A stretch of DNA of 64,000 nt from Enoplolaimus lenunculus (lineage: Eukaryota; Nematoda; Enoplea; Enoplida; Thoracostomopsidae): positions 1 through 64,000 of the forward strand of contig JASANG010000061.1 in the NCBI GenBank assembly GCA_030248215.1. The letters are read 5' to 3'. Shown piece by piece: positions 1 to 10,700 of the stretch; position 1 is the first letter of the stretch, and every line of letters begins with the position of its first letter. The notes beneath the pieces were generated by a model. That model was not told where the DNA came from. It saw nothing but the letters and a program-made list of their open reading frames with translations, and made no database searches. The position numbers were made by a program, and so were the translations under genes.

Positions 1-356
1 TTTGAATTTACGTATATTTATAATAAGCATTGCTCGTTGTGACGCAAGCAAAAATATGGGGTATGTTACAAACAACCGCATTTAGGTTTTAACGTTTTCT
101 CGGTGGGTCAAAATTTTGCTGGCCGGTCACCGCGATAATCAAAGTATTTTTCAAAATTTTTTGTTTAACACTTTGTAGGCCAATCTATGGAATGGGGTCT
201 CCCAAATAAGGGATGAATGTTCGAGCATTGGTCATTAAGCGACTTGGTTACAGGCCGGTGAATACTCGAATACACATGCGCTATCAGCGGTGAATACAGA
301 ATTTCTGAAAAGGTGCGGGATGTCATAAGTTATGAAACACTATTACGGTGCGCTAT
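1..356. other. intergenic, no feature recognised
   Basis: AT-rich sequence without a convincing open frame or repeat boundary. Confidence 0.4.
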
Positions 357-690
357 CAGAGTGCAACCGGAGGTCTGCATCCGGCTCCGGCTGAAAATCA
401 ACCTCCGGTCCGGCTCCGGTAGAATGTTTGCCGGAGGTTCCGAGCATTTCGGTAGTAAATTTCTGCATAGTTTTGCAAAATTTATCTTGTTGGCGCGTTT
501 CCTTTTAACCTGTGGCACATTTTTGAGAAAAGAATTACCAAGATTTTGTAAAAAATGTGCTCAAATCAAGCGATTTAACAATATCTGCTACAATTAACGA
601 ATTAACCATCATTAACTACCTAATTTCGCCTCACCTCCGGCCTCACTTCCGGTTCCGGCTCCGGTATTTTTCACCTTCGGTTGCACCCGG
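357..690. mobile_element. hAT-type MITE, CTCCGG subfamily
   Basis: The ends are CAGAGTGCAACCGGAGG and its near inverse (CTTCGGTTGCACCCGG). Just inside both ends lie short arrays of CTCCGG/CCGGCT words. The flanking 8-mers TGCGCTAT and TACACTAT match at 6 of 8 positions, as expected for an old 8-bp target duplication. No transposase frame is present, so this is a non-autonomous copy. The same subfamily recurs near 60.5 kb, with a shared interior containing TAGTTTTGCAAAATTTATC. Confidence 0.75.
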
Positions 691-915
691 TACACTATAT
701 ATACCAATTTTCTGAGGGGAATATTGTTGGATAGGGACCGTACGTTTTTGTAACAACCTATCCTCCCTCCCCGCCTCCATTCTGTGTGCGCACAACGAAC
801 CGCAACTTTATGTAGGCAAGATACTTATCGACAGCAATGCAATACGTATTGCAATACATATGTAAATGTTTCATTTGCTTTTCAAAATATATTTTAAAAT
901 ATATTTTCAATACTT

Positions 916-1640
916 AGTATATGCTACCAATCCTGAATTAGATGAAAAATGTTGGGTGCTTGCTGCAACAGATTTGATGTTTCTAGAGCGCATGAACGTA
1001 TTCAGTTGACCAAAATTTTGCTCATTTTTACGAGTGTATTAACTTTTGATACTTTCCAAACGAATATATCAAACATTCACTAAAAGCATTTATTGTATTG
1101 ATCGAAATTTCGTTGAACGCTGGTAGTTTTGTTAGGCAGACCAATTTTCCTGGAGTGGACGCAGTTGAATATATTCATGATGTGTCTCATTTTATAATCC
1201 ATTTACGTATATATGTGATTGTGCATTTCTAAGGACCAAAACGGTTTCAAAAATGTCGCAATTTTATATTTATTTGATGTGTACTTGTTGAATAGTTTAG
1301 TATATGCTACCAATCCTGAATTAGATGAAAAATGTTGGTGTGGTTGCTGCAACAGATTCGATGTTTGTAGAGCGCATTAACGTATTCAGTTGACCAAAAT
1401 CTTGCTCATTTTTACGAGTGTATTAACTTTTGATACTTTCCAAACGAATATATCAAACATTCACGGAAAGCATATAGTTTTGACCGAAATTTCGTTGAAA
1501 GCTAATAGTTTTGTTAGGCGGACCAATTTTCATGGAGTGGACGCAGTTGAATACATTTTTGATGCATCACATTTTATAATCCATTTATGTGATTGTGCAT
1601 TTCTGGAGGAAAGATGATTTCATGAATGTCGCAATTTAAC
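916..1640. repeat. two-unit tandem repeat, period ~382 bp
   Basis: A unit beginning TAGTATATGCTACCAATCC occurs at about 916 and again at about 1298, and the two are similar over most of their length. The second unit ends near 1640. A further partial copy of the unit's tail (GTGCATTTCTGGAGG and following bases) lies near 2406-2460. The short open frames in this region are not conserved between the units and are unlikely to be coding. Confidence 0.8.
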
Positions 1641-1728
1641 ACCATTTAATTTTTATAGGCTTGTGTTTGTTCTTTTTAGCTAATAAAACCTGCGGATGAT
1701 AGCTTTTTTCATTTAACTTTTATAGTTG

Positions 1729-1893
1729 GGCCCATGTATACAACAGGGCCAGAACATTTTCCTGTGGTGCTGTATTAAAATAGAGTCAGCGTAAGCTTTA
1801 GACTAGCTTTTTTTGCTTAGGTTTAGGCTTATTAGGCCTAGGCTTAGGATTACGCTTATACTACTGTTACGGCCCTGTTCTAAAACGTGGGCC
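1729..1893. mobile_element. 165-bp MITE with GGCCCA ends and TTAGGC-like core
   Basis: Inverted ends start GGCCCATGTATA and finish in the complementary ACGTGGGCC, with GGGCC/GGCCC repeated just inside. The element is flanked on both sides by a perfect 8-bp duplication, TATAGTTG (1721-1728 and 1894-1901). The core holds TTAGG/TTAGGC-like runs. A second copy with a perfect 8-bp duplication lies at 55486-55658. The transposon superfamily is not certain; an 8-bp duplication fits hAT. Confidence 0.85.
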
Positions 1894-2784
1894 TATAGTT
1901 GTATATCACCAATATGTTTGGATCATACTCAAAAACCGAGAAAAATTAAACAACATCAGGAAACGATCTCAAACATGCTTTATTATCGCAAACGCTTGTA
2001 TGCTTCTTCTAAAAAATTTTCAGCCCCCCTAGCAGGTTGAACTAGCCACTGAAACTTGGGATTCGCCCTCCGCCTCATTTCTATTTTCCATGGACGCTAT
2101 AGAGTATGGCGATATTATCGTGTCCGAACATAGTGCTGTTTTTTCCATGTCCACAAAAAGATAAAAAGTCTTCATTGATCATAAACTTTTGTGGGAATTA
2201 TGTATTTCGAATAACACTGGTGTGTGTTATATTTTATGTTGCATACGAAAAGTGCCTTACTTTCGAAATATTGACAGGTTCATGCATGTGCGTGCAGGAT
2301 GGTGACGGACGGTAATGGACTGCGCCGGACGTCATCAAATGTATAGCGCCTCCCCAAACGATCGATATGTTTTTGGTTTGCGTACTTTAGTTTCCGTAAA
2401 AAAAGTGCATTTCTGGAGGCCAAATGAACTTTGTCGCAACTTTTATATTTAATAATGGTACTTGTATTCCTGAACAAAACACAAATCTTTGCGTTTTGCA
2501 TAAAATGCGAGAAAAAAACCGGGAGTGATATTGATTTTGTCATGTTCTTTTTTTAAACAGCTTGATTTTTAAAGTAAAAAAGGTCTTCTTTTCTCGCAAA
2601 AAATAAAACGCTGGTGTGTCTTATATTTTAGGTTAAATACGAAAAGTGTTTGTGTTTTCTATGCTCAAAAAGTCCCGATCGACAAAACAAATCCCGTCAA
2701 AAGGAGACAAAACAGTATCGCTAACAGACACAGAGAATAAAACAACCGTATGGTGTACGCCGTTTTCGATCAGTTTAAGCTTTA
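1894..2784. other. intergenic, mostly unassigned
   Basis: No gene seen. It holds a partial tail of the ~382-bp repeat near 2406-2460; otherwise nothing was recognised. Confidence 0.4.
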
Positions 2785-5266
2785 TGCGTCGTCCACTTTA
2801 TTTTGCGTTTGGCCTGTGGTTTTTGTCATAGTCAATTGGCGCTTGCCATCTGCTATATAAATGTAGCAAGTGGTGCTACTACTTTTTTTGTTAATTTTCT
2901 AATTTTTAAAATTCAATTGACGATTGCTGTCAAATTGATAAACTGTAGCGTTGTTGGCTTCTGACAATTTTTAGTTACGCTGTACAGCTGATAACTTTAC
3001 ATGACAGTAGTTGTCAATTGAAACGAAATTAAAAATAGTAGTTGTAAACGGACGGTACTAAAACTTACAGGTAGTTGTCAATTGACTAAGAAAACAATAG
3101 TAGGTGTCAATTGAAGAAAGATTTAAAAGCTTTGAGAGCAGTAAGTAGCCGTAAAATATTTAAAAGCTAATTTCAAATTTTTGAATGACATACTGATTTT
3201 TATGCGTCATTCTTGACCCGTAGCCTGCTCATCGTGCTAGGGATTAAATTTTCATTGTTAAGATGTTTTTTTCATTTAAATTTTGTAAAATAGCAGCCGT
3301 CTGAGTGCAGGCTTCTAAACATAAAAATAATGTACTGCTGACATTTGCCTACGCTTTTTATTACCTATAATCTTCGACAGGTGTCCTGTTTAACTTTGCA
3401 GTAGCCACTATGATAGCAGGTAATTCGAACTAAACACCGTAGACAGTTCCCGTCCATTGTTCTTACGGCAATTGCCCTTGCCTGCGTAAGCTGTCTATGC
3501 CTGTGTTCATTTTGCACGTGACTGTGAATGAACTGCGAAAAAAAAGTGGCTCGTGAATTGGAATTGGTTGGCAAAAAAGGGGTGAAAGTGAATTGTTGGC
3601 TAAATGGAGTGGGGGCATGGACTATTTTTTGGCAAAACATAAGAGGAGGACATTTTTATGCTTTAATGCAAAGTAGGTGTGTCAGCATTTTTTTGGTCAA
3701 AGGACGAGTATACTAACCATCTTGCCGATTTTTGGTTGCCGTGAAGTATCATTTTCTGTTTCGGCAAACTAAACGGCGTAGACTTTACCGGTTAGGCATG
3801 GGCAGTGTCTCTTCCCTGAACTGTGTCAAACCTAAACCGATGCCAGCATGTCACAAAAAATGGCTTCAAAATTTAATTTTTTGTGTTGTATTAAAAACTA
3901 CTTTTTAAACCAGCACATTGCGTATTAATCAATTTCTGCATGTTATGCGTACAATAAAAATTAAGCTTTTAGTACCTTTTTAAATGCAAAAATGCCGGTA
4001 GAAAGCTCAACTTTCAACAGGCTAGGGGGCCAATACAATTAAAGAGCGGCATAGAGAATTCACACAACTTTTCTATGTGTACAAAATTTTAACGGCTGTG
4101 CCCCATATAACAGTGTACTATTCCCCTATCAAAACCTCATAAGGGTACCGAATGATTTCGCGTGGTCTGAACTTGAACAAAAACGGCAAGTGCAAGTCCA
4201 CTGCGTGCATCCGGCAGAAAAACGGGATGCACTTCGGCCCTTTGACATGGGCGAAATTTTATTTCATAAAAATTTATTTTTACAAATTTTATGAAAAATT
4301 TATATAATATAAACTGTTGCACTCAAGAGATGTAATCTGAATGTCGGGAACCCTCTGACATCTTCCAACAGGTGTGTTTAAATATTAAATATCATTTAAA
4401 AATGAAAAAAATCACAGAACGGTGTGTATTTAATATGTATCGATTGAAATACATAAAAACAGGCGTTAGAGTCGCATCGAAAAGCATTTGTGTTTGCAAG
4501 AGGGGTCCTTGATTAAATTTAAAATGGTCAATGTTTACTTTTTTGGGCCGTACTGTGCATTATTCGTAAGCCTAAAGCGTTGAGAAAACCAAACCTAAGC
4601 CTGAGCTTAGCCTATGTCTAAATCTTGAGGAACTTTTATTAAAATACTCTTGCAGTGCCGCCAAAAACCGGGACGGCCCGTAAAAAAGGAACAAAGCGTG
4701 GTTCACTTTTTTTTGCACTTGGGTTATCGCAATTTCATACGAAATATGGGTTTCGATTTATGTGGGGGTACATATACCTGAGTGCCCCCTGGATCAGCCA
4801 GGTTTCTACGTGAACAAACGTATGCTTTTCTAAACAAGCAGGCGGCGAAATCGAACCAAGCAACAGTAATTGCTAAACAGAGAATAATTTTACAATAGTA
4901 GTTGTCAATTGAAAGAATAAGTGTTTACCATTGACAACTACTATACCTAGTGACATACAGCAACCGTCGATTGAATGTTGTATTTTTGCTTCGCAGCCGT
5001 TGGTCAAATGCTAAAATATACGCGGTAATTGTAAATGCTTACATTAATGAAAGTCACGTTAACAGGTACTTGTTTAAATTTTTAACAAAATCAAAATTAA
5101 ATAAATTAAATAAATTTCCTTTAAAAATCTAAACAGTAGTCGTTGAACAAAAACCAAAAATTATAGATGTTGCCAATGAAACCATAAAACGAAATTCGAA
5201 CAGGGTAAGCGTCAATTGACGATAGCCAAACCCACAGGCCAAACGAAAAATAAAGTGGACGACGCA
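2785..5266. mobile_element. 2.5-kb non-autonomous DNA transposon with 35-bp TIRs
   Basis: The left end (2785-2819, starting TGCGTCGTCCAC) and the inverse of the right end (5232-5266) agree at 34 of 35 bases. TTA lies directly outside both ends (2782-2784 and 5267-5269), which would be a 3-bp TTA target duplication as made by PIF/Harbinger-type elements; this classification is an inference. Next to both ends, 15-20-bp words of the form GTAGTTGTCAATTGA and their inverse occur repeatedly (about 2830-3115 and 4890-5215), like subterminal transposase-binding sites. No transposase frame was found. The middle also contains a fragment related to the TTAGGC-bearing MITEs (about 4548-4650). Confidence 0.75.
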
Positions 5267-5941
5267 TTAGAGTAACATATTTGCTTAGGCTCAGGCTTAG
5301 GCTAAGGAATAGGAGTATGCTACGATTGTTCCGGCCCTGCTCTATACATGTGCCCGTCTTTTATCCACAATATAGACCCAATTTTCAATTGACAGTTGCC
5401 TTGTATTAAAAATTTTCAATTGACGGTTGCCGTGTAATAAAAATTTTCAATTGACGGTTGCCGTCAAAGTTTAATTTTCAGTTGACGGTTGCCGTCCGAA
5501 TAAAAATTTTCAATTGACGGTTGCCGTATACAACAATTTTCAATTGACGGTTGCCGTCCAAATTAAAATTTTCCGTTGACGGTTGCTATCAACTGTTGTT
5601 GCTCCTGTTCACGGTTGCTGTAAAGATTTTGAAAACCGATTGACAGTTGCTGTTTGTTAACTCTGCACTCGTTGACGGTTGCCATCGAAAAACTGGTTTC
5701 TCCGTCAACAATTGCTATACGCAACCAGAGTACCCGTTGACGGCTTCTGCGCAGAAATTTTTTTCGTTTACGGTTGCTAGTTCAAGAGTAGTATAGCAAC
5801 CGTCAATTGAAATTAAAAATTGGTTAAAAATAATTTCAATTGACGACTCCTATCGACAAATAAAAATTTGTTGACGGCAACCGTCAATTGAAGTTCCAAA
5901 AGTCCACACAGCGTACGCACGTTATTGTGGACGACGCATTA
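5267..5941. repeat. CAATTGACGGTTGCCGT array and second copy of the TTA-flanked terminus
   Basis: From about 5384 to 5700 the word CAATTGACGGTTGCCGT and close variants repeat in direct orientation roughly every 25-40 bp, separated by A/T-rich linkers. After 5790 the same word appears inverted (GCAACCGTCAATTGA). The stretch ends at 5927-5938 with GTGGACGACGCA followed by TTA, the same terminus as the adjacent 2.5-kb element. It may be a deleted relative inserted beside it or a terminal duplication. Confidence 0.75.
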
Positions 5942-7783
5942 CAATTTCATCAGACTGTTTTGATTGGACCGCATACGGTTTTGTAATTCTTTTAATGAAA
6001 GCCATGTTCGTGAAAAAGATATATATATAAATTAGGTTTCAGAAAACTGCCAATATTGTTCCTCTGAAGGTTATGAAGCGTTCTGAGCAGAGAGTTTAGT
6101 TTGCCTGCGGATGGTGTGCTTTTCGTATGTTGAAGGCATCTAGGAAAGCTTTAGGTCGTATGTATTTGTTTAATTCTTATAAGATTCATATAGACACCAT
6201 AGTGGTACCAAACGCACGATTTCACCGAATGGTAACACACTGCAACTTTGCCGAATACGAATCCAAACATTGCCTTTACCGTTCTTTTCACATAAACCTG
6301 TAGCTGTTTGACATTCCGACTAGCAAGGCGGGCCTTTATGTTATTCAATAAATTATCAATACGCAATTCAATTAATACATAGATTGAACTGATTGAACAG
6401 TGAACCACAAGTGCCAAACGTTTCCGAAAAATGGTTATTCTGAACCTTGCTGGATTCGAACTTTTAAGATAGAATGTGATTCCGTTCAGAACCTTTGATT
6501 TTTCCTAATTTGAAACAGAACCTCTATTTTTGTTGCCACCATGTCGTGCAACATATTTGTATGCATTGAAAACGAACTTACTTATTACAGGGTGAAACCA
6601 GAAAAAACATCTGTGATCCGTTTTTTAATATCCTTTCCGTTATTTTTACTATCCGTTTACATTGGCATTTTGAAATGAGATAAATTTCGTAATTTTTGAT
6701 GTGAGGTAAAGGTATTTGAATTGCAATACGGCTTTGCTCTTGAATATTGAGCCCAAAATATTTAATTGTTCACGTCGACCAACCGGACTGTCGCAAATGC
6801 TAAGTGTCTGTTCACACAATCACTATAACTACTTTAAAACACGGAATCAATTTGCTAACTGGGTCAAATAATTGTTCAAAATACTATCATGTGTCGGAGT
6901 CTGATGCAGGGATTATGTTTTGTGCCCTGGGTTGAAAGGGTTATGTCCATCCGTTGACCTTTGACATCAGTCTGAGGAACCACTAAATTGCTGCAACTTT
7001 ATATTTGAAAGACTCTCTTCCCGGGCGTTAACGTAGTGTTATAGTTTAGAAAAGTGACCCATGTATAGTTGAGGGCCCGCAACAGTAGCATAAGCATATT
7101 CCTAAGTTTAAGTCTAAACGTCACCGTTAGTACTATATTGGAACCTAGGCCTTAGCCGAAGTCTAAGCAGAAATTATTGAAAACCTTAAGCTTATTCTGT
7201 TGCAGTCCCGCGAAAAAATGATGCGCTTCTCAAGTTTGCATGGTGAAAAAGTTAAAACTGTTACTGTTATTCTTATTTATGACCCAAATTGCAAAACGGA
7301 AGTGTGCCAGGAAACGTTGTTAATACGAAAACCCTTGTGCAATTAAAATAACAAATTTGAAGCAGTACTAAATTAGCGTGATTAAGATTTACTTTTTATT
7401 GCATTTTGCACGTAGTATGTGTCTCCGGTATCCGGTTGTGGCCCTGGCAGGATATTTTACTATCCTGTTCAAGCTTCGGTAATTTTTGATATCCGGTCCC
7501 ACCCTTGTGTGTGCATACCGTTTTTATTTCTTCACCGATTGAAGTTTACTGATAACAAGTATATATTTCAAGCTGGGCCCAGTGCCAAGGTTAGGCTTTG
7601 GGACATCTCTGACAGCTATATGATTGTTAAATGAATAAGAAGTTTGAATTGGAAACGAACTTCAGTTATAAGCTGCGTTTGTACACCACCTGGTTTCAGG
7701 AGTATTGCAATGATCAAAGTTATATTTCGTTGAGTTTGAAAAATTTTACCAATTAGTTTTATATTGACTGTTCAACAGCTATA
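5942..7783. other. intergenic with decayed MITE pieces; 5' flank of the ACADSB gene
   Basis: No gene is supported. A decayed right end of a hAT-like element (TTTTTGTTGCCACCATG) lies near 6530-6546. A fragment with GGGCCCGCAACAGTAGC and CCTAAG-type words lies near 7060-7200. No clear promoter motif was found upstream of the start codon at 7784. Confidence 0.4.
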
Positions 7784-10700
7784 ATGGCATCAACAGTTTC
7801 ATTGGGTATAGCACGAAGTATATTAGCCCGAACTTCACGGTTAGGTTTCAATCTAAGCGCAGGTAGAACTTGCAGCTCAGTGGCGCCTGTGACTCGATTG
7901 ACTGAAGACGAAACACTAGTACGGGATCAAGGTATGTAATACTGTTTTTAGGCCGATATTAATTATATATAGGGACCTGCTCGCTGGGATAGCGAAACGG
8001 GGGACTTAGAGATGTGACTATAATTTGATCGGTCACTTATAACATTTTCGTTATATTTTAACAATGGCTAGAAAATGACCAAAATGTGAAATGTAAAACT
8101 CTGGTTGGGTTGTTTTCATTTCAAACACGCGTTGCGACTATCGTATACAAGTCAAAAGGCAATGTGCAACACAAAGTCAGTTTGGTAGTTGGTTTAGCCT
8201 TAGATGGTAATATTACCTATGTATTAACAAGTGAGCTCAGGTTATCCAGTAATTTTAAGATGTAACCAGACCTAATGAAAAAGAACCAGCGTTGATTGAT
8301 TATTGATAGAGTATCGGATTTTATAATTAAATCTGATTGAACAATCAGTTTGATGTCAGTTCAGTCTCTACTACTATACAGAAACCCAAATTTTTGTCCA
8401 GGTGGGTTAACGGCATACTGTACTTTTTCAAGGCTGACTGGAGTAGTACTCCAAAATACAAATTTTGCTGGTTTTGGAGAAAGGCTGTTTATGAATCAGA
8501 CGAACGCTGACCCATGTTACTTTGAGAGCATTTTATAGTTTTCTGCGGCCCTGCCATAGAGTAAGCTTAAGCTTTGTACTAATTTTCTTGCTTAGGCTAT
8601 GTCATAGGCATATCCGTACTCTAAGGCTTAGGGGTAAAAATGTTTATGCCACTGTTATACAGTGTATAGTAGTATTGGCCCTAACGTTTAGTATATACAT
8701 ACACGTTGTCTGTTTTAGCAACCAAATTTGCCACTGACGTAGTCGAACCAATAGTGTCTCAAATGGACAAGAATGCAATGTTAGATAAAGCTGTGATAAA
8801 AGGACTATTTGATAACGGGGTAACTTGTTAAGTGCAATATGTACAATTTGCTAATAAATTTAAAAAGTGAAATATTGAAAAACTACCGTTTACTCGTAAT
8901 GTTTAGCTATAAAGGATTTAACATATTTAGGGAATCTGGCATCTAATAGTTTTAGGGCTCATGAAAGTTAAAGCGAAAATTTTTTGTACATAACCAGGGT
9001 TTATAACTGGTTATCCGCGACCTTAAAAGTTTGATTTTTTCGGGAAACTTGAAAAACATGATATTCGGCTTGACTGGAACAAAATGTGTCAGAACCTGAA
9101 AAACTATTGGAAGAAACCTGATTTTTACGATATTTTGACCAGGCTGAAACGCTGTTTGTTTTACAAAAAAATCGTTTAATGTGCAGAATTTTCGCACTGC
9201 AAATTGTCCTATTCTTTACGTTTTCTTTTATCTGTAGCTGAATTGAACTGAATTTAGCACAATCTTTCTAAGTTCATGAAATCAGTTTTGTAAAATCATG
9301 CAGTTTATTTCAATAACGTGGTGAACATGGAAAATTGACATAATGTTTGAGCTATATTTTGCTTAACAAGTTGAGATATATGCTAGAAGTACGTACCTAC
9401 TTAAAGTTTTTTGTCCTCAGAATGAAAATTAACCTTTTGCATTATGATTTTTTTGAACAATTTTCAAAATTTACTTTTTTCCTGACCCTGCCGCTAATTT
9501 TACATAGAGTATGTTTCAATAAAATGTTATGAGAGCGAGAGCGGTTGTATGCCAGTTGTATGCTTTGTATTCGCCTACACTGTGAACTAAAGTGTTTGCT
9601 TTCAAATGTTTCGCAGAAATCTGAAAAAATGATCCGGTGAATTTGAAAATACGTGAAAAATCGAAACCATTAAAATGCTGGTATTCTGTTATAACTGAAA
9701 GGAATTTTAACATTAAATCTATAGACAAAGTTTCAGTTTTGCAAAGCTGGGACGGCGGTCTCCCACCACTTTTGCTACTTGGCATACCATTCACGATTCA
9801 GCTGTTGAGAAAGCTAATAACGTTTGTCGTTCTTAGTTTATGGCAATTGAAACGCCGCAAGCATACGGCGGTACAGGTGCTTCCTTCATGACAGCAATGT
9901 TGGTAATTGAAGAATTGAGTAAAGTTGATGCATCTGTCGGCGTTTTTTGTGACGTTCAAAATACGCTTGTTGGACCATTGATATTTTTATACGGCTCCGA
10001 AGAGCACAAAAAACACTACTTGCCCCGTATTAACAAAGACTTGGTAAGTTGATTCTTTAGATTATGAATACATTTTTACTTTTGCGTTTTCGCGATTTAA
10101 TATCCTGGAAAGTTTTCATTTTGTAGGGTAACAGTATGGAATCATAAGAATGCTCACTGTTTACTGATAGACAATTATTACTTCATAATGAAATTTCAAT
10201 ACGATACCTTATGTAATGTACAGTCAAACTAAAGTTACGCGTTTAAAACATGATTGCCAGGCACGTGTCACGTTGTGATTGTATGTGTTTGCAAAAGTTT
10301 GAAAATTCAATAGTAGATAATAGCGGGTCTAGTTGCAATTGTGATCGCAGAAATATCGAGCACTTCAGATCACGTTTGCGACCCATTGCATTCAAAACTA
10401 AATCGCAATCAGAGATATTACATATACTGGTGCACTTTAGGTTGGTTGTTTTTGTTTGTCCGAAGCAAGCTCAGGATCAGATGCATTTGCGTTGAAGGCT
10501 ACGGCAAAACAGGATGGCTCAGATTACGTACTAAACGGAACAAAAATGTGGATAACTAATTCCGAACACGCAGGTCTTTTCATCGTCATGGCCAACGCTG
10601 CTCCAGAAAAAGTATGTTACGCATTGTGTTAGCGGTAAATGGCTGCAGTCATGATAACTTTAAAACCAGGTAAACATGACAAGTCATGAAGAAAGTATTG

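Noticed and set aside
5384-5893. CRISPR-like array
   Set aside because: Spacing and spacer length are irregular, copies invert, linkers are A/T-rich repeats, and the context is a eukaryotic transposon end.
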